DNA from: Acidovorax defluvii
Lineage (GTDB): Bacteria > Pseudomonadota > Gammaproteobacteria > Burkholderiales > Burkholderiaceae_C
Reading direction: 5' to 3'
Assembly (NCBI GenBank): GCA_003268905.1
Contig: QLTU01000004.1
Location: 124,001-188,000 of the forward strand
Length of the DNA: 64,000 nucleotides
The translations under genes and the position numbers were made by a program. The notes beneath the pieces are model-generated. The model saw only the letters and a program-made list of their open reading frames with translations, searched no databases and was not told the origin of the DNA. The first letter of the stretch is position 1; each line of letters starts with the position of its first letter. Positions 34,309-46,490 of the stretch are shown here, piece by piece.

Positions 34309-37300
34309 GTGAACCCTTCCTTGCCCCACCGACCTGCTGATGATCAGCCCTCTGGCCCCTCAGATATTTATCTTGGGCACGCCTTGGCGCAGCAGCGCAT
34401 CAGCATCCGCGGCGCGCGCACGCACAACCTCAAGAGCATCGACCTGGACATCCCGCGCAACCAGCTGGTGGTGATCACGGGGCTGTCGGGCTCGGGCAAG
34501 TCCAGCCTGGCGTTTGACACGCTGTATGCCGAGGGGCAGCGGCGCTATGTGGAGAGCCTGTCGGCCTATGCGCGGCAGTTTCTGGGGCGGCTCGACAAGC
34601 CCGATGTAGACCTGATCGAGGGCCTGTCGCCGGCGATTTCCATCGAGCAAAAGGCCACCAGCCACAACCCGCGCTCCACCGTGGGCACGGTGACCGAGAT
34701 CCACGATTACCTGCGCCTGTTGTACGCCCGCGCGGGCACCCCGTTTTGCCCCGACCACGGCCTGCCGCTGGCTGCGCAGACCGTGAGCCAGATGGTGGAC
34801 GCCGTGCTGGCCCTGCCCGAGGACACCAAGCTGATGATCCTGGCGCCCGTGGCGCGCGAGAAAAAGGGCGAGTTCACCGAGCTGTTTGCGCAGATGCAGG
34901 CGCTGGGCTACATCCGCTTTCGGGTGGATGGCCAGACTTACGAGCACGAGAATCTGCCCGCGCTGAAAAAGACAGAGAAGCACAACATCGACGTGGTGAT
35001 CGACCGTGTGAAAGTGCGGGCCGACCTGCAGCAGCGCCTGGCCGAGAGCATTGAAGCCGCCCTGCGCGTGGGTGGTCACGAGGGCAACGGCCGCGTGCTG
35101 GCGCTGGAGATGGACACCGGCCAAGAGCACCTGTTCAGCAGCAAGTTCGCCTGCCCGGTGTGCAGCTACTCGCTGGCGGAGCTGGAGCCGCGCCTGTTCT
35201 CGTTCAACTCGCCCATGGGTGCGTGCCCTGCGTGCGACGGCATTGGCCAGCGCGAGGTGTTTGACCCGGCGCGTGTGGTGGCCTTCCCCACGCTCAGTCT
35301 GGCCAGCGGCGCCATCAAGGGCTGGGACCGGCGCAATGGTTACTACTTTGCCATGCTCGAAAGCCTGGCGCGGCACTACGCGTTCGACATTGATGCGCCG
35401 TTCGAGTTGTTGCCCGCGCCGGTGCAACACGCCATCCTGCACGGCTCGGGCGAGGAAGAAATCGCCTTCAGCTACATCATGGACAGCGGCGCCTCCAAGG
35501 GCAAAGCGGTCGTCAAAAAGCACGTGTTCGAGGGCATCCTGCCCAACATGGCGCGCCGCTACCGCGAGACCGATTCGGTGGTGGTGCGCGAAGACCTGGC
35601 CCGCTACCGCAGCACCCAGCCCTGCCCCGAATGCCACGGCGTGCGCCTGCGCCGCGAGGCCCGCCATGTGAAGCTGGGCGAAGGCACACAGGCCCGTGCC
35701 ATCTATGAAGTGAGCCACGCCACGCTCAGTGATGCGCACGCCTGGTTCCACGCGCTGAAGCTCTCCGGCGCCAAGGCCGAGATTGCCGACAAGGTGGTGC
35801 GCGAGATCGCCACACGCCTGCAGTTTTTGAACGACGTGGGCCTGAGCTACCTGAGCCTGGACCGCAGCGCCGAAACGCTCTCTGGCGGCGAGGCACAGCG
35901 CATTCGCCTCGCATCGCAAATCGGCTCGGGCCTGACGGGCGTGATGTATGTGCTGGACGAGCCCAGCATCGGCCTGCACCAGCGCGACAACGACCGGCTG
36001 ATCGCCACACTGCAGCACCTGCGCGACATCGGCAACAGCGTGATCGTGGTGGAGCACGACGAAGACATGATGTGCGCCGCCGACCATGTGATCGACATGG
36101 GCCCCGGCGCGGGCGTGCACGGCGGGCGCGTGATGGCGCAGGGCACTTACGACGAGGTGCGCGCCAATGCACAGTCGCTCACGGGCCAGTACCTCTCGGG
36201 CGCGCGCTCGATTGCCGTGCCCAAGCGCCGCACGCCCTGGCTGCCGGTGCTGGAACAGGCCGCACCTGTGGTCGAGGCCAAAGCCAAGTCGCGCTTTCCG
36301 CAAACCGAAGCCAGCAAACGCCGCGCCGAACGCATGGCCGAGCACCACGCGCGCCAAGGGGCGGTGCAGGCGCTGCGCGTGGCGGGTGCCACGGGCAACA
36401 ATTTGAAGGGCGTGACGGTGGACTTCCCCGTGGGGTTACTGACCTGCGTGACGGGTGTTTCGGGCTCGGGCAAAAGCACGCTGGTCAACGACACGCTGTA
36501 CGCCGCCGTGGCGCGGCAGATTCACCGTGCGCACGAAGAACCGGCCGAGCACGAAGAAATCGTGGGCATCGAGTACTTCGACAAGGTCATCAACGTGGAC
36601 CAGAGCCCCATTGGCCGCACGCCGCGCAGCAACCCGGCGACTTACACGGGCCTGTTCACCCCCATCCGCGAGCTGATGGCCGAGACCAACACCGCCAAGG
36701 AACGCGGCTACGGCCCCGGCCGCTTCAGCTTCAACGTGTCGCAGTCTTCGGGCGGTGGCCGCTGCGAGGCCTGCCAGGGCGACGGCGTGGTGAAGGTGGA
36801 GATGCACTTTCTGCCCGATGTGTACGTGCCCTGCGACATCTGCCACGGCCAACGCTACAACCGCGAGACGCTGGAAGTGCTGTGGAAGGGCAAGAACATT
36901 GCCCAGATTCTGGAGTTGACGGTGGAAGACGCGGCGGCGTACTTCAAGGACGTGCCCACCATCGCGCGCAAGCTGCAGACGCTGCTGGATGTGGGCCTGT
37001 CCTACATCCGCCTGGGCCAGGCGGCCACCACGCTCTCGGGCGGCGAGGCGCAGCGTGTGAAGCTGGCGCAGGAGCTATCCAAGCGCGACACCGGCCGCAC
37101 GCTCTACATCCTGGATGAGCCCACCACCGGCCTGCACTTTGCCGACATCGACCTGCTTTTGAAAGTGCTGCACCAGCTGCGCGACGCGGGCAACACCATC
37201 GTCATCATCGAACACAACCTCGACGTGATCAAAACCGCCGACTGGCTCATCGACATGGGCCCCGAGGGCGGCGCGGGCGGCGGCACCGTGGTGGGCGTGG

Positions 37301-37383
37301 GCACGCCGGAGGAACTGGCGGCCAACCCGGCGAGCCACACGGGGCGGTATCTGGCACCGTATTTGCGCAAAGAATCTGAATAA
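34309..37383 (+). CDS. uvrA: Excinuclease ABC subunit A
   Basis: This is a 1024-residue UvrA, the damage-sensing ATPase of nucleotide excision repair that loads UvrB. Two ABC cassettes: [20 protein letters not shown] near residue 60 and [19 protein letters not shown] near 720. The matching signatures are '[20 protein letters not shown]' and '[20 protein letters not shown]', followed by DEPSIGLH and DEPTTGLHF. Zinc-binding cysteines include CPVCSYS...CPACDGIG and [10 protein letters not shown]...CDICHGQRY. The GTG start at 34309 gives an N-terminal extension of about 30 residues over E. coli; no later start fits better. No LexA-type box is visible upstream. Its stop lies at the edge of a palindromic repeat. 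Confidence 0.97.
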   Translation: MNPSLPHRPADDQPSGPSDIYLGHALAQQRISIRGARTHNLKSIDLDIPRNQLVVITGLSGSGKSSLAFDTLYAEGQRRYVESLSAYARQFLGRLDKPDVDLIEGLSPAISIEQKATSHNPRSTVGTVTEIHDYLRLLYARAGTPFCPDHGLPLAAQTVSQMVDAVLALPEDTKLMILAPVAREKKGEFTELFAQMQALGYIRFRVDGQTYEHENLPALKKTEKHNIDVVIDRVKVRADLQQRLAESIEAALRVGGHEGNGRVLALEMDTGQEHLFSSKFACPVCSYSLAELEPRLFSFNSPMGACPACDGIGQREVFDPARVVAFPTLSLASGAIKGWDRRNGYYFAMLESLARHYAFDIDAPFELLPAPVQHAILHGSGEEEIAFSYIMDSGASKGKAVVKKHVFEGILPNMARRYRETDSVVVREDLARYRSTQPCPECHGVRLRREARHVKLGEGTQARAIYEVSHATLSDAHAWFHALKLSGAKAEIADKVVREIATRLQFLNDVGLSYLSLDRSAETLSGGEAQRIRLASQIGSGLTGVMYVLDEPSIGLHQRDNDRLIATLQHLRDIGNSVIVVEHDEDMMCAADHVIDMGPGAGVHGGRVMAQGTYDEVRANAQSLTGQYLSGARSIAVPKRRTPWLPVLEQAAPVVEAKAKSRFPQTEASKRRAERMAEHHARQGAVQALRVAGATGNNLKGVTVDFPVGLLTCVTGVSGSGKSTLVNDTLYAAVARQIHRAHEEPAEHEEIVGIEYFDKVINVDQSPIGRTPRSNPATYTGLFTPIRELMAETNTAKERGYGPGRFSFNVSQSSGGGRCEACQGDGVVKVEMHFLPDVYVPCDICHGQRYNRETLEVLWKGKNIAQILELTVEDAAAYFKDVPTIARKLQTLLDVGLSYIRLGQAATTLSGGEAQRVKLAQELSKRDTGRTLYILDEPTTGLHFADIDLLLKVLHQLRDAGNTIVIIEHNLDVIKTADWLIDMGPEGGAGGGTVVGVGTPEELAANPASHTGRYLAPYLRKESE

Positions 37384-37440
37384 AAACGGGCTCTAGCGCT
37401 TATTCAACAAGCGCTAGCAGCTATTAATTCAGTAGCAAAC
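37381..37440. repeat. Palindromic repeat after uvrA
   Basis: gggctctagcgcttattcaa then caagcgctagcagctattaa: a complete copy with 9-base arms (AGCGCTTAT / CAAGCGCTA) and the AGCAGCTATTAATT box. The uvrA stop codon TAA is its first three bases. Confidence 0.85.
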
Positions 37441-37450
37441 TACCTTTGCA

Positions 37451-38406
37451 TCACTGCAGGTGGCGGGCCACCTCGGCGTCCAGCGATCCCATGAAGGCTT
37501 CCACAGCGCGGGTGTAGTCGCTGTCCAGGCCCAGCCGGGCATTGATCTCGCCGTGGCTCAGGGCCTGGGGCAGCACTTCGGCGCGGCCGCCCTGGCTGCG
37601 CACGTGGCGGGCCATGGCTTCGGCCTGGGTGCAGGGCTGGTCTGCGCGCTGGGTGGAGCACACCATCTGCAGCGGGGGCGCGCCCACCGCCCACTGGTGG
37701 AACGGGGACAGCGCGGCCCAATGGGCGGGGTCGCTGCCAAACGCATCGTCATAAGCCGCGGGTGCCGCGCGCGCATGGCGGCGGGCACGTTCATCACAGC
37801 ACTGTCGAGCGCCACAGCACCCAGCCACGGCACCGCCCCTTCGCGCTGTGCCTGCGGCGCGCGGGCGTTGAGCAAGGCCACCAGATGGGCGCCTGCCGAA
37901 TGGCCCATGAGGATGAAGCGGCCGGAATCCCCACCCCAGGTGCTGGCACGCTGCTGCGCCGCCACCAGGGCAGCCTGCACATCGCGCGCCTGCGTCGACA
38001 CGGGGGCCGCAGGCAGCATGCGGTAATTGGCAGAGATGAGGATGAAGCCCTTGGGCACCCAGCGGTTGACCTTCTCCTGCACCACGCGGCCCATGGCCTT
38101 GTCGCCAATCCGCCAGCCACCGCCGTGCACCATGAAGATGACGGGTGCACGCAACGCGCTGGCGCCTGCGGTGGTACCGGCGGGCACATACACATCCATG
38201 CGCTGGGCCGGGTCTGGGCCGTAGGGCACATCGGCAATGCGCTGCACTCCTGCCGGTAGCGGCGCTGAACGCTGCTGGGCGTGGGCAGGCCAAGCCGCGG
38301 CGACAACCCACAAGGTGGCGACCACGGAAGCGGCGTGGCGAAGGGATGCCCGGCGCAGCGGTGAAGGACTGGCGGACACAAGCCCCCTGAAAACAGAAAG
38401 AAGCAT
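37451..38406 (-). pseudogene. Alpha/beta hydrolase (esterase/lipase fold), frameshifted
   Basis: Reading starts at ATG 38406 with a signal peptide (VATLWVVAAAWPAHAQQ), then the oxyanion motif FMVHGGGWRIGDKA and the nucleophile elbow LMGHSAGAHLVAL. The frame is lost near 37760-37790, in a GCGCGCGCGG-rich stretch. The remaining family sequence continues in another frame: 'AAYDDAFGSDPAHWAALSPF', CSTQRAD and the catalytic-His region ALSHGEINARLG, to a stop at 37451. The span is 956 bp, not a multiple of three. A one- or two-base indel is enough to explain it. It may be a true mutation or a sequencing error in GC-rich DNA. If intact it would be a secreted BD-FAE-like esterase. Confidence 0.8.
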
Positions 38407-38464
38407 AAATGGCCTGTAGCGCTTGATGGATAAGCGCAAGCAGCTATGTATTCAATAGCAAATC
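38404..38464. repeat. Palindromic repeat between esterase remnant and activator gene
   Basis: aaatggcctgtagcgcttga then tggataagcgcaagcagcta: complete copy. It covers the esterase start codon region on one side and touches the activator's stop on the other. Confidence 0.8.
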
Positions 38465-40457
38465 AATGCACCCGCGCAGCCAGCTTGCGGTACAGCGTCT
38501 GGCGGCTGATGCCCAGCTGGCGTGCCGCCTGCGAGACATTGCCGCGCGCGCTTTGCAGCGCCTGGTCGATGGCGGCGCTGGAGAGCTCTTGCAGGCTGAG
38601 CAGCGCGGGGGCGTGGCCATGCGCAGGGCCTTGCAGACGCTGGTTCGGGGCTGGGGACATTCCGTGGGGCAGCCCTGCGGGCTGGGGCCTGGGGGCCGCT
38701 TGCAGCGCCTGCACGATGTCGTCGCCCAGGTGTTCCCAGCCCAGCGTGTTTTCGTCCTCGGCGAGCATGGCGCAGGCGGTGCGCAGCACGCTGGCGTATT
38801 GGCGCAGGTTGCCGGGCCAGGGGTGGGCGGCCAGGCGCTGCAGCAGGTCAGGCGCCACCTGCACGGGGTGCGGCAGGCCTTGTTCGGTGGCCAGGTCGGC
38901 CAGCAGTTGCTCCGTGAGGGCGGCGAAGTCGGTGCGCTCGCGCAGGGCGGGCAGCTGCACCGTGAGGCCGTTCAGGCGGTAGTACAGGTCGTGCCGGAAG
39001 CGCCCCTGCTCGGCCGCCTGCAGCAGCTGGCAATGCGTGGCGCTGATGAGGCAAAAGTCCACCGGCACGGCGTGGCCTGCGCCCACGGGCGTCACGCTGC
39101 GGTCTTGAAGCACGCGCAGCAGACGGGTTTGCAGGGGCAGCGGCATATCGCCGATTTCATCGAGGAACAGGGTGCCGCCGTGGGACTCGCGCAGGCGGCC
39201 CAGGCTGCCTTCTTTGCGCGCACCGGTGAAGGCACCGGCCACATGGCCGAACAGTTCGGATTCGATGAGGTGCTCGGGGATGGCCGCGCAGTTGATGGCC
39301 ACAAAAGGCCCGGCGCGGCGTGGGCCGCTGGCGTGCAGGGCGCGGGCAAACACCTCCTTGCCCACGCCCGATTCGCCCTGGATGAGCACCGGGATGGGCT
39401 TGCCCACCACGCGGCGGGCCTTGTCGGCAGCGGCGCGCCAGCGGGCGTCGCCGGTGTCGAGCCGGGCCAGTGCGTCGTCTGGCGCGGCCGCAGAGCTGGT
39501 GTTGGCAGTGGGCTTGTGCACGGCAGGCCAGGCGGCGGCGTCCAGTTGCACCTGGGCATACAGCAGGGCCCCGCCGCGCAGGCGCAGGGCTTGGGGCTGC
39601 TGGGGGCGACGGCGGTGGTGCGAGAGCAGGTCATCCAGCCGCACGTCCAGCACCTGGGCCAGCGGGGTGGCGCCCACATCGCCCATGTGCAGGCCCAACT
39701 GGGTGAGGGCCACCCGGTTGGCGCCCACGATCCAGCCATCGGCCGACACAGCCACGATGCCTTCGGCCACGCTGCCAATGCCCTCGGGCTCGCGGTGCAG
39801 GTGCAGGCGGATGTTGCGCGTGCAGGTGGCCACCAGCAGGCGGTTTTCGATCATGCGGGCGGCCGTGCTGACCAGGCCCAGCGTGTGGGCGTGGCCGTTG
39901 CGGTGGTCGCCCGAGATGTCGAGGATGCCCAGCAACTCGCCCGTGGCCGAGAGGATGGGTGAGGCCGCGCAGGTGAGAAAGCTGTTGCGCTCCAGAAAAT
40001 GCTCGCCGCCATGCACCTCCACCGCGTTGCCCTCGGCCAGCGCGGTGCCGATGGCGTTGGTGCCCCGGTGGGATTCGTGCCACGATGCGCCGCAGGTCAG
40101 CGCCACGCGCTCGGCCTTGTCGATGAAGCCGGGGCTGCCCAGCGTGTGCATGAGCATGCCCGCACGGTCGGCCAGCACCACCACGCTGTGGCTGTGGCGC
40201 ACCTGGTCGAACAGGTATTCCATGATGGGGCGCGAGTGGCTGAGCAGGCTGTGGTTGCCCGCCATGGCCTGGCGCAGGTCGCCGGGGCTGGGCAGGTCGG
40301 CCATGGCGCGCCCCGTGGGGGCCAGGCCCGCGGCCATGCTGCGCCCCCAGGAACGGGCCAGGCGCTCATCCACCAGGCCCGTGGGGCAATGACCGTGTTC
40401 CAGCAAATGTCGCCGGGCCTGTTGCAAGGCCAGCAGGGGGGATGGGGTGGTGCGCAC
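38463..40457 (-). CDS. Sigma-54-dependent AcoR-type transcriptional activator
   Basis: This is a 664-residue activator. I chose GTG 40457 because AGGAGA lies at ideal distance (40462-40470); a more distal ATG at 40565 would overlap an operator-like repeat. Domains: GAF-like sensor (about 55-190, SVVVLADRAGMLMHTLG, HRGTNAIGTALAEG), PAS-like segment (about 210-270), AAA+ core (about 330-560) with GESGVGKEVFARAL, the sigma-54 contact loop GAFTGA, and 'GGTLFLDEIGDMPLPLQTRL', then a Fis-type HTH ending ISRQTLYRKLAARVH. AcoR relatives sense acetoin or alcohol-derived metabolites. The divergent aldehyde dehydrogenase operon with a -24/-12 promoter is the likely target. Confidence 0.92.
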   Translation of the reverse strand: MRTTPSPLLALQQARRHLLEHGHCPTGLVDERLARSWGRSMAAGLAPTGRAMADLPSPGDLRQAMAGNHSLLSHSRPIMEYLFDQVRHSHSVVVLADRAGMLMHTLGSPGFIDKAERVALTCGASWHESHRGTNAIGTALAEGNAVEVHGGEHFLERNSFLTCAASPILSATGELLGILDISGDHRNGHAHTLGLVSTAARMIENRLLVATCTRNIRLHLHREPEGIGSVAEGIVAVSADGWIVGANRVALTQLGLHMGDVGATPLAQVLDVRLDDLLSHHRRRPQQPQALRLRGGALLYAQVQLDAAAWPAVHKPTANTSSAAAPDDALARLDTGDARWRAAADKARRVVGKPIPVLIQGESGVGKEVFARALHASGPRRAGPFVAINCAAIPEHLIESELFGHVAGAFTGARKEGSLGRLRESHGGTLFLDEIGDMPLPLQTRLLRVLQDRSVTPVGAGHAVPVDFCLISATHCQLLQAAEQGRFRHDLYYRLNGLTVQLPALRERTDFAALTEQLLADLATEQGLPHPVQVAPDLLQRLAAHPWPGNLRQYASVLRTACAMLAEDENTLGWEHLGDDIVQALQAAPRPQPAGLPHGMSPAPNQRLQGPAHGHAPALLSLQELSSAAIDQALQSARGNVSQAARQLGISRQTLYRKLAARVH

Positions 40458-40549
40458 GCTGTCTCCTGAGCGGGCCTCATGGCGTCCCGCTTCAAGGGGC
40501 AGTATGGCCGGGCCTGGGGGGCAGGGCAAGAGCGTTTGCACCGGGGGGT

Positions 40550-40592
40550 GTTCCAACTGTTCCATTTCGTGACAGGTGTTCTGTGTTGGAAC
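40550..40592. promoter_or_regulatory. Inverted repeat, candidate activator binding site (UAS)
   Basis: GTTCCAAC (40550-40557) and GTTGGAAC (40585-40592) are perfect inverted arms 27 bp apart, with a direct GTTCC half at 40558-40563. They lie 99-141 bp upstream of the -24 element, the usual place for an enhancer bound by an AcoR-type protein, and between the divergent genes. Confidence 0.5.
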
Positions 40593-40690
40593 GTAACGCA
40601 GTGGCCCGGGAGCACCCCCACGGCGCCCCTGGAAGCCAAAAAGCCAATGGAATCAAAGGTTTGCCAGCCCCATCCTGCGCAGCCAACGGC

Positions 40691-40706
40691 TGGCATGGGT
40701 CTTGTA
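40691..40706 (+). promoter_or_regulatory. Sigma-54 (-24/-12) promoter for the aldehyde dehydrogenase operon
   Basis: TGGCATGGGTCTTGTA matches TGGCACG-N4-TTGCW with exact spacing and two changes, both to T. It predicts a start about 71 bp before the dehydrogenase ATG. Confidence 0.75.
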
Positions 40707-40786
40707 TAGCACCTGACATCTGACTGCCGCAACCGCCCAGCGAGATGCGTGCACCAGATGCCAACAACACCTACAGGAGACACCGC

Positions 40787-42310
<1,524 letters not shown>

Positions 42311-42349
42311 GCCCATTTGACGGGGGTCAACGGATGGCCTGAGCCCCCC

Positions 42350-42389
42350 GCTTTGCCAAGCCGCAGCGGGCGTACGATTTTGGCAAAGC
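42350..42389. promoter_or_regulatory. Inverted repeat in the dehydrogenase intergenic gap
   Basis: GCTTTGCCA and TGGCAAAGC are perfect 9-bp arms with a 22-base loop, 40 bp after the aldehyde dehydrogenase stop. It could be an attenuator, RNA-processing site or operator in the 249-bp gap. Confidence 0.4.
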
Positions 42390-42559
42390 AACCCCCTGCC
42401 TTGGGCGCTGAGACCTGCTTCTCACGCCACGGGCCGACCGCCCCGCCACTCGCATGGCGGACCCGGATCGACCCGCAGCACCCCAAGGCAAGGGCAGCCC
42501 CGCCCTGCTGCGACACACCGACCCAACCCTTTCCCCATACCTTACCAAGGAGTTTCACG

Positions 42560-43714
42560 ATGACCAGTACGTTCTTCATGCCCAGTGTCAACATCATGGG
42601 CGCAGGCTGCCTGCAAGAAGCCATGGTGGCCCTGAAGGGTCACGGCTTTCGCAAGGCGCTGATCGTTACCGATGCCGTGCTCAGCAAGCTCGGCGTGGCG
42701 GCGCGCATCCAGGCCCAGCTGGCCGGGCACCAGATTGCATCGGTGGTGTTTGATGGCACCCAGCCCAACCCCACGGTGGGCAATGTGCGCGCCGGGCTCG
42801 CGCAACTGAAGGCCGAGCAGTGCGACTTTGTGATCTCGCTGGGCGGCGGCTCGCCGCACGACTGTGCCAAGGGCATCGCCCTGTGCGCCACCAACGGCGG
42901 CGAGATTGCCGACTACGAGGGGGTGGACCGCTCTGCCAAGCCGCAGCTGCCCCTGGTGGCCATCAACACCACGGCAGGCACGGCCAGCGAGATGACGCGC
43001 TTTTGCATCATCACCGACGAGACGCGGCACATCAAGATGGCCATCGTGGACCGCAATGTCACGCCCATCCTGTCCGTCAACGACCCCGAGCTGATGCTGG
43101 CCAAGCCCAAGGGCCTGACGGCTGCCACCGGCATGGACGCGCTGACCCATGCGGTGGAGGCCTATGTGTCCACCGCCGCCACGCCCATCACCGATGCGTG
43201 CGCGCTGAAAGCGGTGGAGCTGATTGCCCGCCACCTGCGCACCGCCGTGAACCATGGCGACGACCTCAACGCCCGCGAGCAGATGGCGTATGCGCAGTTC
43301 CTGGCGGGCATGGCGTTCAACAACGCATCGCTGGGCTATGTGCATGCCATGGCACACCAACTGGGCGGCTTTTATGACCTGCCCCACGGCGTATGCAATG
43401 CGCTGCTGCTGCCGCATGTGGAGGCATTCAACGTGCCCACATCCGCCGCACGCCTGCGCGATGTGGCCCATGCCATGGGTGTGAACGTGGCGGGGCTGGA
43501 CGCCGAAGCCGGTGCACAGGCCTGCCTCGCTGCCATTCGCCAGCTGGCACTGGACATTGGCATTCCCAAGTGCCTGAGCGACCTCGGTGTGAGGGAGGCC
43601 GACATTCCGCTGCTGGCGACCAACGCGCTCAAGGATGCGTGCGGCCTGACCAACCCGCGCACGGCCACGCAGGCCGACATTGAAGGCATCTTCCGCGGGG
43701 CCATGACGGCCTGA
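42560..43714 (+). CDS. Iron-containing alcohol dehydrogenase
   Basis: This is a 384-residue group III alcohol dehydrogenase, start ATG 42560 with AAGGAG. NAD site '[20 protein letters not shown]'; iron ligands in '[20 protein letters not shown]' and '[20 protein letters not shown]'. It is close to the YiaY/AdhB type and should interconvert ethanol-like alcohols and aldehydes, feeding the neighbouring aldehyde dehydrogenase. 249 bp after it, 4 bp before DUF779. Complete. Confidence 0.95.
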   Translation: MTSTFFMPSVNIMGAGCLQEAMVALKGHGFRKALIVTDAVLSKLGVAARIQAQLAGHQIASVVFDGTQPNPTVGNVRAGLAQLKAEQCDFVISLGGGSPHDCAKGIALCATNGGEIADYEGVDRSAKPQLPLVAINTTAGTASEMTRFCIITDETRHIKMAIVDRNVTPILSVNDPELMLAKPKGLTAATGMDALTHAVEAYVSTAATPITDACALKAVELIARHLRTAVNHGDDLNAREQMAYAQFLAGMAFNNASLGYVHAMAHQLGGFYDLPHGVCNALLLPHVEAFNVPTSAARLRDVAHAMGVNVAGLDAEAGAQACLAAIRQLALDIGIPKCLSDLGVREADIPLLATNALKDACGLTNPRTATQADIEGIFRGAMTA

Positions 43715-43718
43715 CGCC

Positions 43719-44156
43719 ATGAAGGCCATGGACACCGCCACGGCAACCCAGAGCACCCCACCACCGCCCCGGGTGGTGGCCACGCCCGCCGCACTGGAGC
43801 TGGTGGCCTTGCTGCAGGCCAAGCATGGCCCGGACCTGATGTTTCACCAAAGCGGCGGCTGCTGCGACAACAGCGCCGCCAACTGCTACCTGCCCGGCGA
43901 GATCACCATGGGTGCGGGCGATGTGTACCTGGGCGACATCGGGGGCTGCCGCTTTTACATCGGCAAAGCCCAGTACGAGACCTGGAAACACACGCAACTC
44001 ATCATCGATGTGATCGACGGGCACGGCGGTGGCACCTTCTCGCTGGAGGGGCCGGAGGGCAAGGCCTTCCACACGCGCTCTCGCGTGTTCACCGCGATGG
44101 AGCTGGCGGAGCTGGCAGTGCAAGAAGACCGGTGCGCTCCACCATCACCGCTGTGA
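43719..44156 (+). CDS. DUF779 protein, aldehyde dehydrogenase accessory
   Basis: This is a 145-residue protein (ATG 43728 is an alternative start). DUF779 signature 'MFHQSGGCCDNSAANCYLPG' with a Cys-Cys and a third Cys, then 'DVYLGDIGGCRFYIGKAQYE'. The family nearly always sits next to AcoD/ExaC aldehyde dehydrogenases and is thought to help their maturation or activity; mechanism unknown. Starts 4 bp after the alcohol dehydrogenase stop, so co-translated. A palindromic repeat follows. Confidence 0.9.
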   Translation: MKAMDTATATQSTPPPPRVVATPAALELVALLQAKHGPDLMFHQSGGCCDNSAANCYLPGEITMGAGDVYLGDIGGCRFYIGKAQYETWKHTQLIIDVIDGHGGGTFSLEGPEGKAFHTRSRVFTAMELAELAVQEDRCAPPSPL

Positions 44157-44164
44157 AACGGCGA

Positions 44165-44230
44165 AAAATAGTGCTAAAACAGCCTCAAGCGCTTACCCAG
44201 TAAGCGCAAACAGCTATTGAATTTGTAGCG
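44165..44230. repeat. Palindromic repeat overlapping the chemoreceptor 3' end
   Basis: agtgctaaaacagcctcaag then cgcttacccagtaagcgca and aacagctattgaatttgtag. Complete copy. The chemoreceptor stop and its last residues (LQIQ) are encoded in the right edge. Confidence 0.8.
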
Positions 44231-46205
44231 ATTGGCGTGCGCGCTGCAGCGATGCGTGACCCAGGTGGCTGTTGCCGTCGTCTTCCAGCTGGAACACCGC
44301 CACCACGCGCACCAGGTCTTCGGCCTGGCCCTTGAGGCTGCTGGCTGCGGCGGCCATCTCTTCGACCAGCGCGGCGTTTTGCTGCGTGACCTGGTCCATC
44401 TGCGTCACCGCCTCGCCCACCTGGGCCACGCCCAGTGACTGTTCGTGGCTGGCCGCGCTGATCTCGCCGACGATGTCGGTCACGCGGCGGATGGAGGCCA
44501 CCACTTCGCTCATGGTGGCGCCGGCGCGGTCTACCAGGGCGCTGCCTTGGGCCACGCGCTCCACGCTGGCGCTGATGAGCGACTTGATCTCGCGCGCTGC
44601 TTCGGCGCTGCGCCCGGCCAGGCTGCGCACCTCGCTGGCCACCACGGCAAAGCCCCGGCCCTGCTCGCCCGCGCGGGCGGCTTCCACGGCGGCATTGAGC
44701 GCCAGGATGTTGGTCTGGAAGGCAATCGAATCGATCACGCCGATGATGTCGGAGATTTTTTGCGACGACGCGTTGATGCCGTGCATGGTGTCCACCACTT
44801 GCGCCACCACCTCGCCGCCCTGCACGGCCACGGTGCTGGCGCTGGCGGCCAGCTGGCTGGCCTGCTGCGCGCTGTCGGCGTTTTGCCGCACGGTGGCGTT
44901 GAGTTGCTCCATGGATGCTGCGGTTTCCTCCAGCGCGCTGGCCTGGCTTTCGGTGCGGGCCGACAGGTCGATATTGCCCTGGGCGATCTGCACGCTGGCC
45001 GTGGCCACGCTTTCAGACCCACCGCGCACATTGCGCACCACATCGGTGAGCTGCCGGCGCATCTGCAGCAAGGCCTCGAGCAACTGGCCGACCTCGTTGG
45101 TGCCGTGGGCGATGGGGCCACCGCTGAGGTCGCCCTGGGCCACGGCGCGCGACAGCTGCACGGCCTGCGCAAGCGGTTGCGTCATGGAGCGCACAAACAC
45201 CAGGGCCACGCCGGTGGTGAGCGACAGTGTTGCCACCAGTGCCACCGCCACCCACAGCAGGCTTTGCTGCAGGTTGGAGACGCGGTTGTCCAGGGCCTGT
45301 GTCAGGTTGCCTGCGGCCTGGGCGTTGAGGGCGTACAGCGCTTCGATGGTGCGGGTGAAATGGTCGAAATAGTCCTTGGCCGGCAGCTTGAATTCGGTGG
45401 CGTTGATCACCTCGCTCTCCAGCAGTTGAAGCGACTGCGTGATCAGGCCCTGGATTTCCTGGGTCTTGCTGCCCATCGATTGGCGAAACTGCGGGTTGCG
45501 TTCCAGCGCCCGGTCGAAGCTGCGCAGTGTTTCTGCCTGCAACTCGGTGACGCGCTGGCGCAGCACCACCAGCTGCCCCTTGTCTTGCGGGGGCAGCTCG
45601 CCGCGCCCCAGAAACCCCGAGCCCTGCGCCCGCAAAACGCCCAATTTTTCACCCAACATCGGGGCATGGACCAGCGATGCCTGGATCAGCGCATTGGTGT
45701 CGGCATCCGGGTCAGTCTGCAGGCCGTAGGCGTGCAGCAGGCCCTCGTTGATCAACATGATCGAAGCAATCAGCTGGGTGTGCTGCGCCGTGCTTTGCGC
45801 AGTCTGCAGGCTGCGTGCGGCCACGGCCTGCTCCAGGGCCTTTCAGGTTTGCTGGGCTTGTGCCCACGCACTGGTCTGCGCGGCCGGCACCTGCGCTGCG
45901 GCAAAGCTGGTTGCCACTTCTGCCATGGCTTTTTCCAGGGCGTCGCGGGCCGCGGGCCGGCGCGCCGCCAGCGCCTCGTCTCCGCCCAGCATGCCGGCCG
46001 ACAGACCCCGGTGCACCTGCATCAACTGCACCACCTTGTTCACCACCAGTGCGGGCACGGCACCCACCGATTCATGCCGCGCTGCCGCAATGGCGCCCAG
46101 TGCATCGCTCACGTAGAGGTACGTGGGCAGGGCGCTCATCATCAGCCCGAACGCGCCCAAGATCATGAATTTCTGAAACAGGCCAAGGCGATGGAGGATG
46201 GACAT
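44214..46205 (-). pseudogene. Methyl-accepting chemotaxis protein interrupted by an in-frame stop
   Basis: Reading from ATG 46205 gives 'MSILHRLGLFQKFMILGAFG' (first membrane helix), a nitrate/nitrite-sensor-like helical periplasmic domain, then TGA at codon 121 (45843-45845). The same frame continues for another 542 residues: second membrane helix ([20 protein letters not shown]), HAMP, and the signalling domain with '[20 protein letters not shown]'. One point mutation explains it (for example TGG or CGA to TGA). Both parts are otherwise intact. A GTG restart at 45824 would yield a receptor without the first helix. Read-through, a sequencing error or recent decay are all possible. Confidence 0.85.
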
Positions 46206-46490
46206 GGCAATAAGCGCGCACATGCGCAGGTGTTGAAAACACAAAGACCGAACCGTGTTGTCGGCCACAGTAAGCATGCAGACCCATGCCGGGCATGGCA
46301 AGCTGTAACGTAATGTACGGAGATTGGCATCGGACCGGGTTGACGCATATCAAGTCAAGACGCTGTCGGCGGACCATGACAGGGCCCTCCAAATCGTTGG
46401 AGGGGCGCCGTCCCCGGGTTGGGCTGGCGCAGCCGATGCGGGCGCTGGTGAATAATGTCCTGACTGTCCCAACTGCGGAGAATTCCCGGC

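Noticed and set aside
34360-36357. 665-codon minus-strand frame opposite uvrA
   Set aside because: Shadow of uvrA; composition atypical of proteins.
38466-39962. 498-codon plus-strand frame opposite the AcoR-type activator
   Set aside because: Gly/Gln/His-rich with no domain; the activator's AAA+ motifs are unambiguous.
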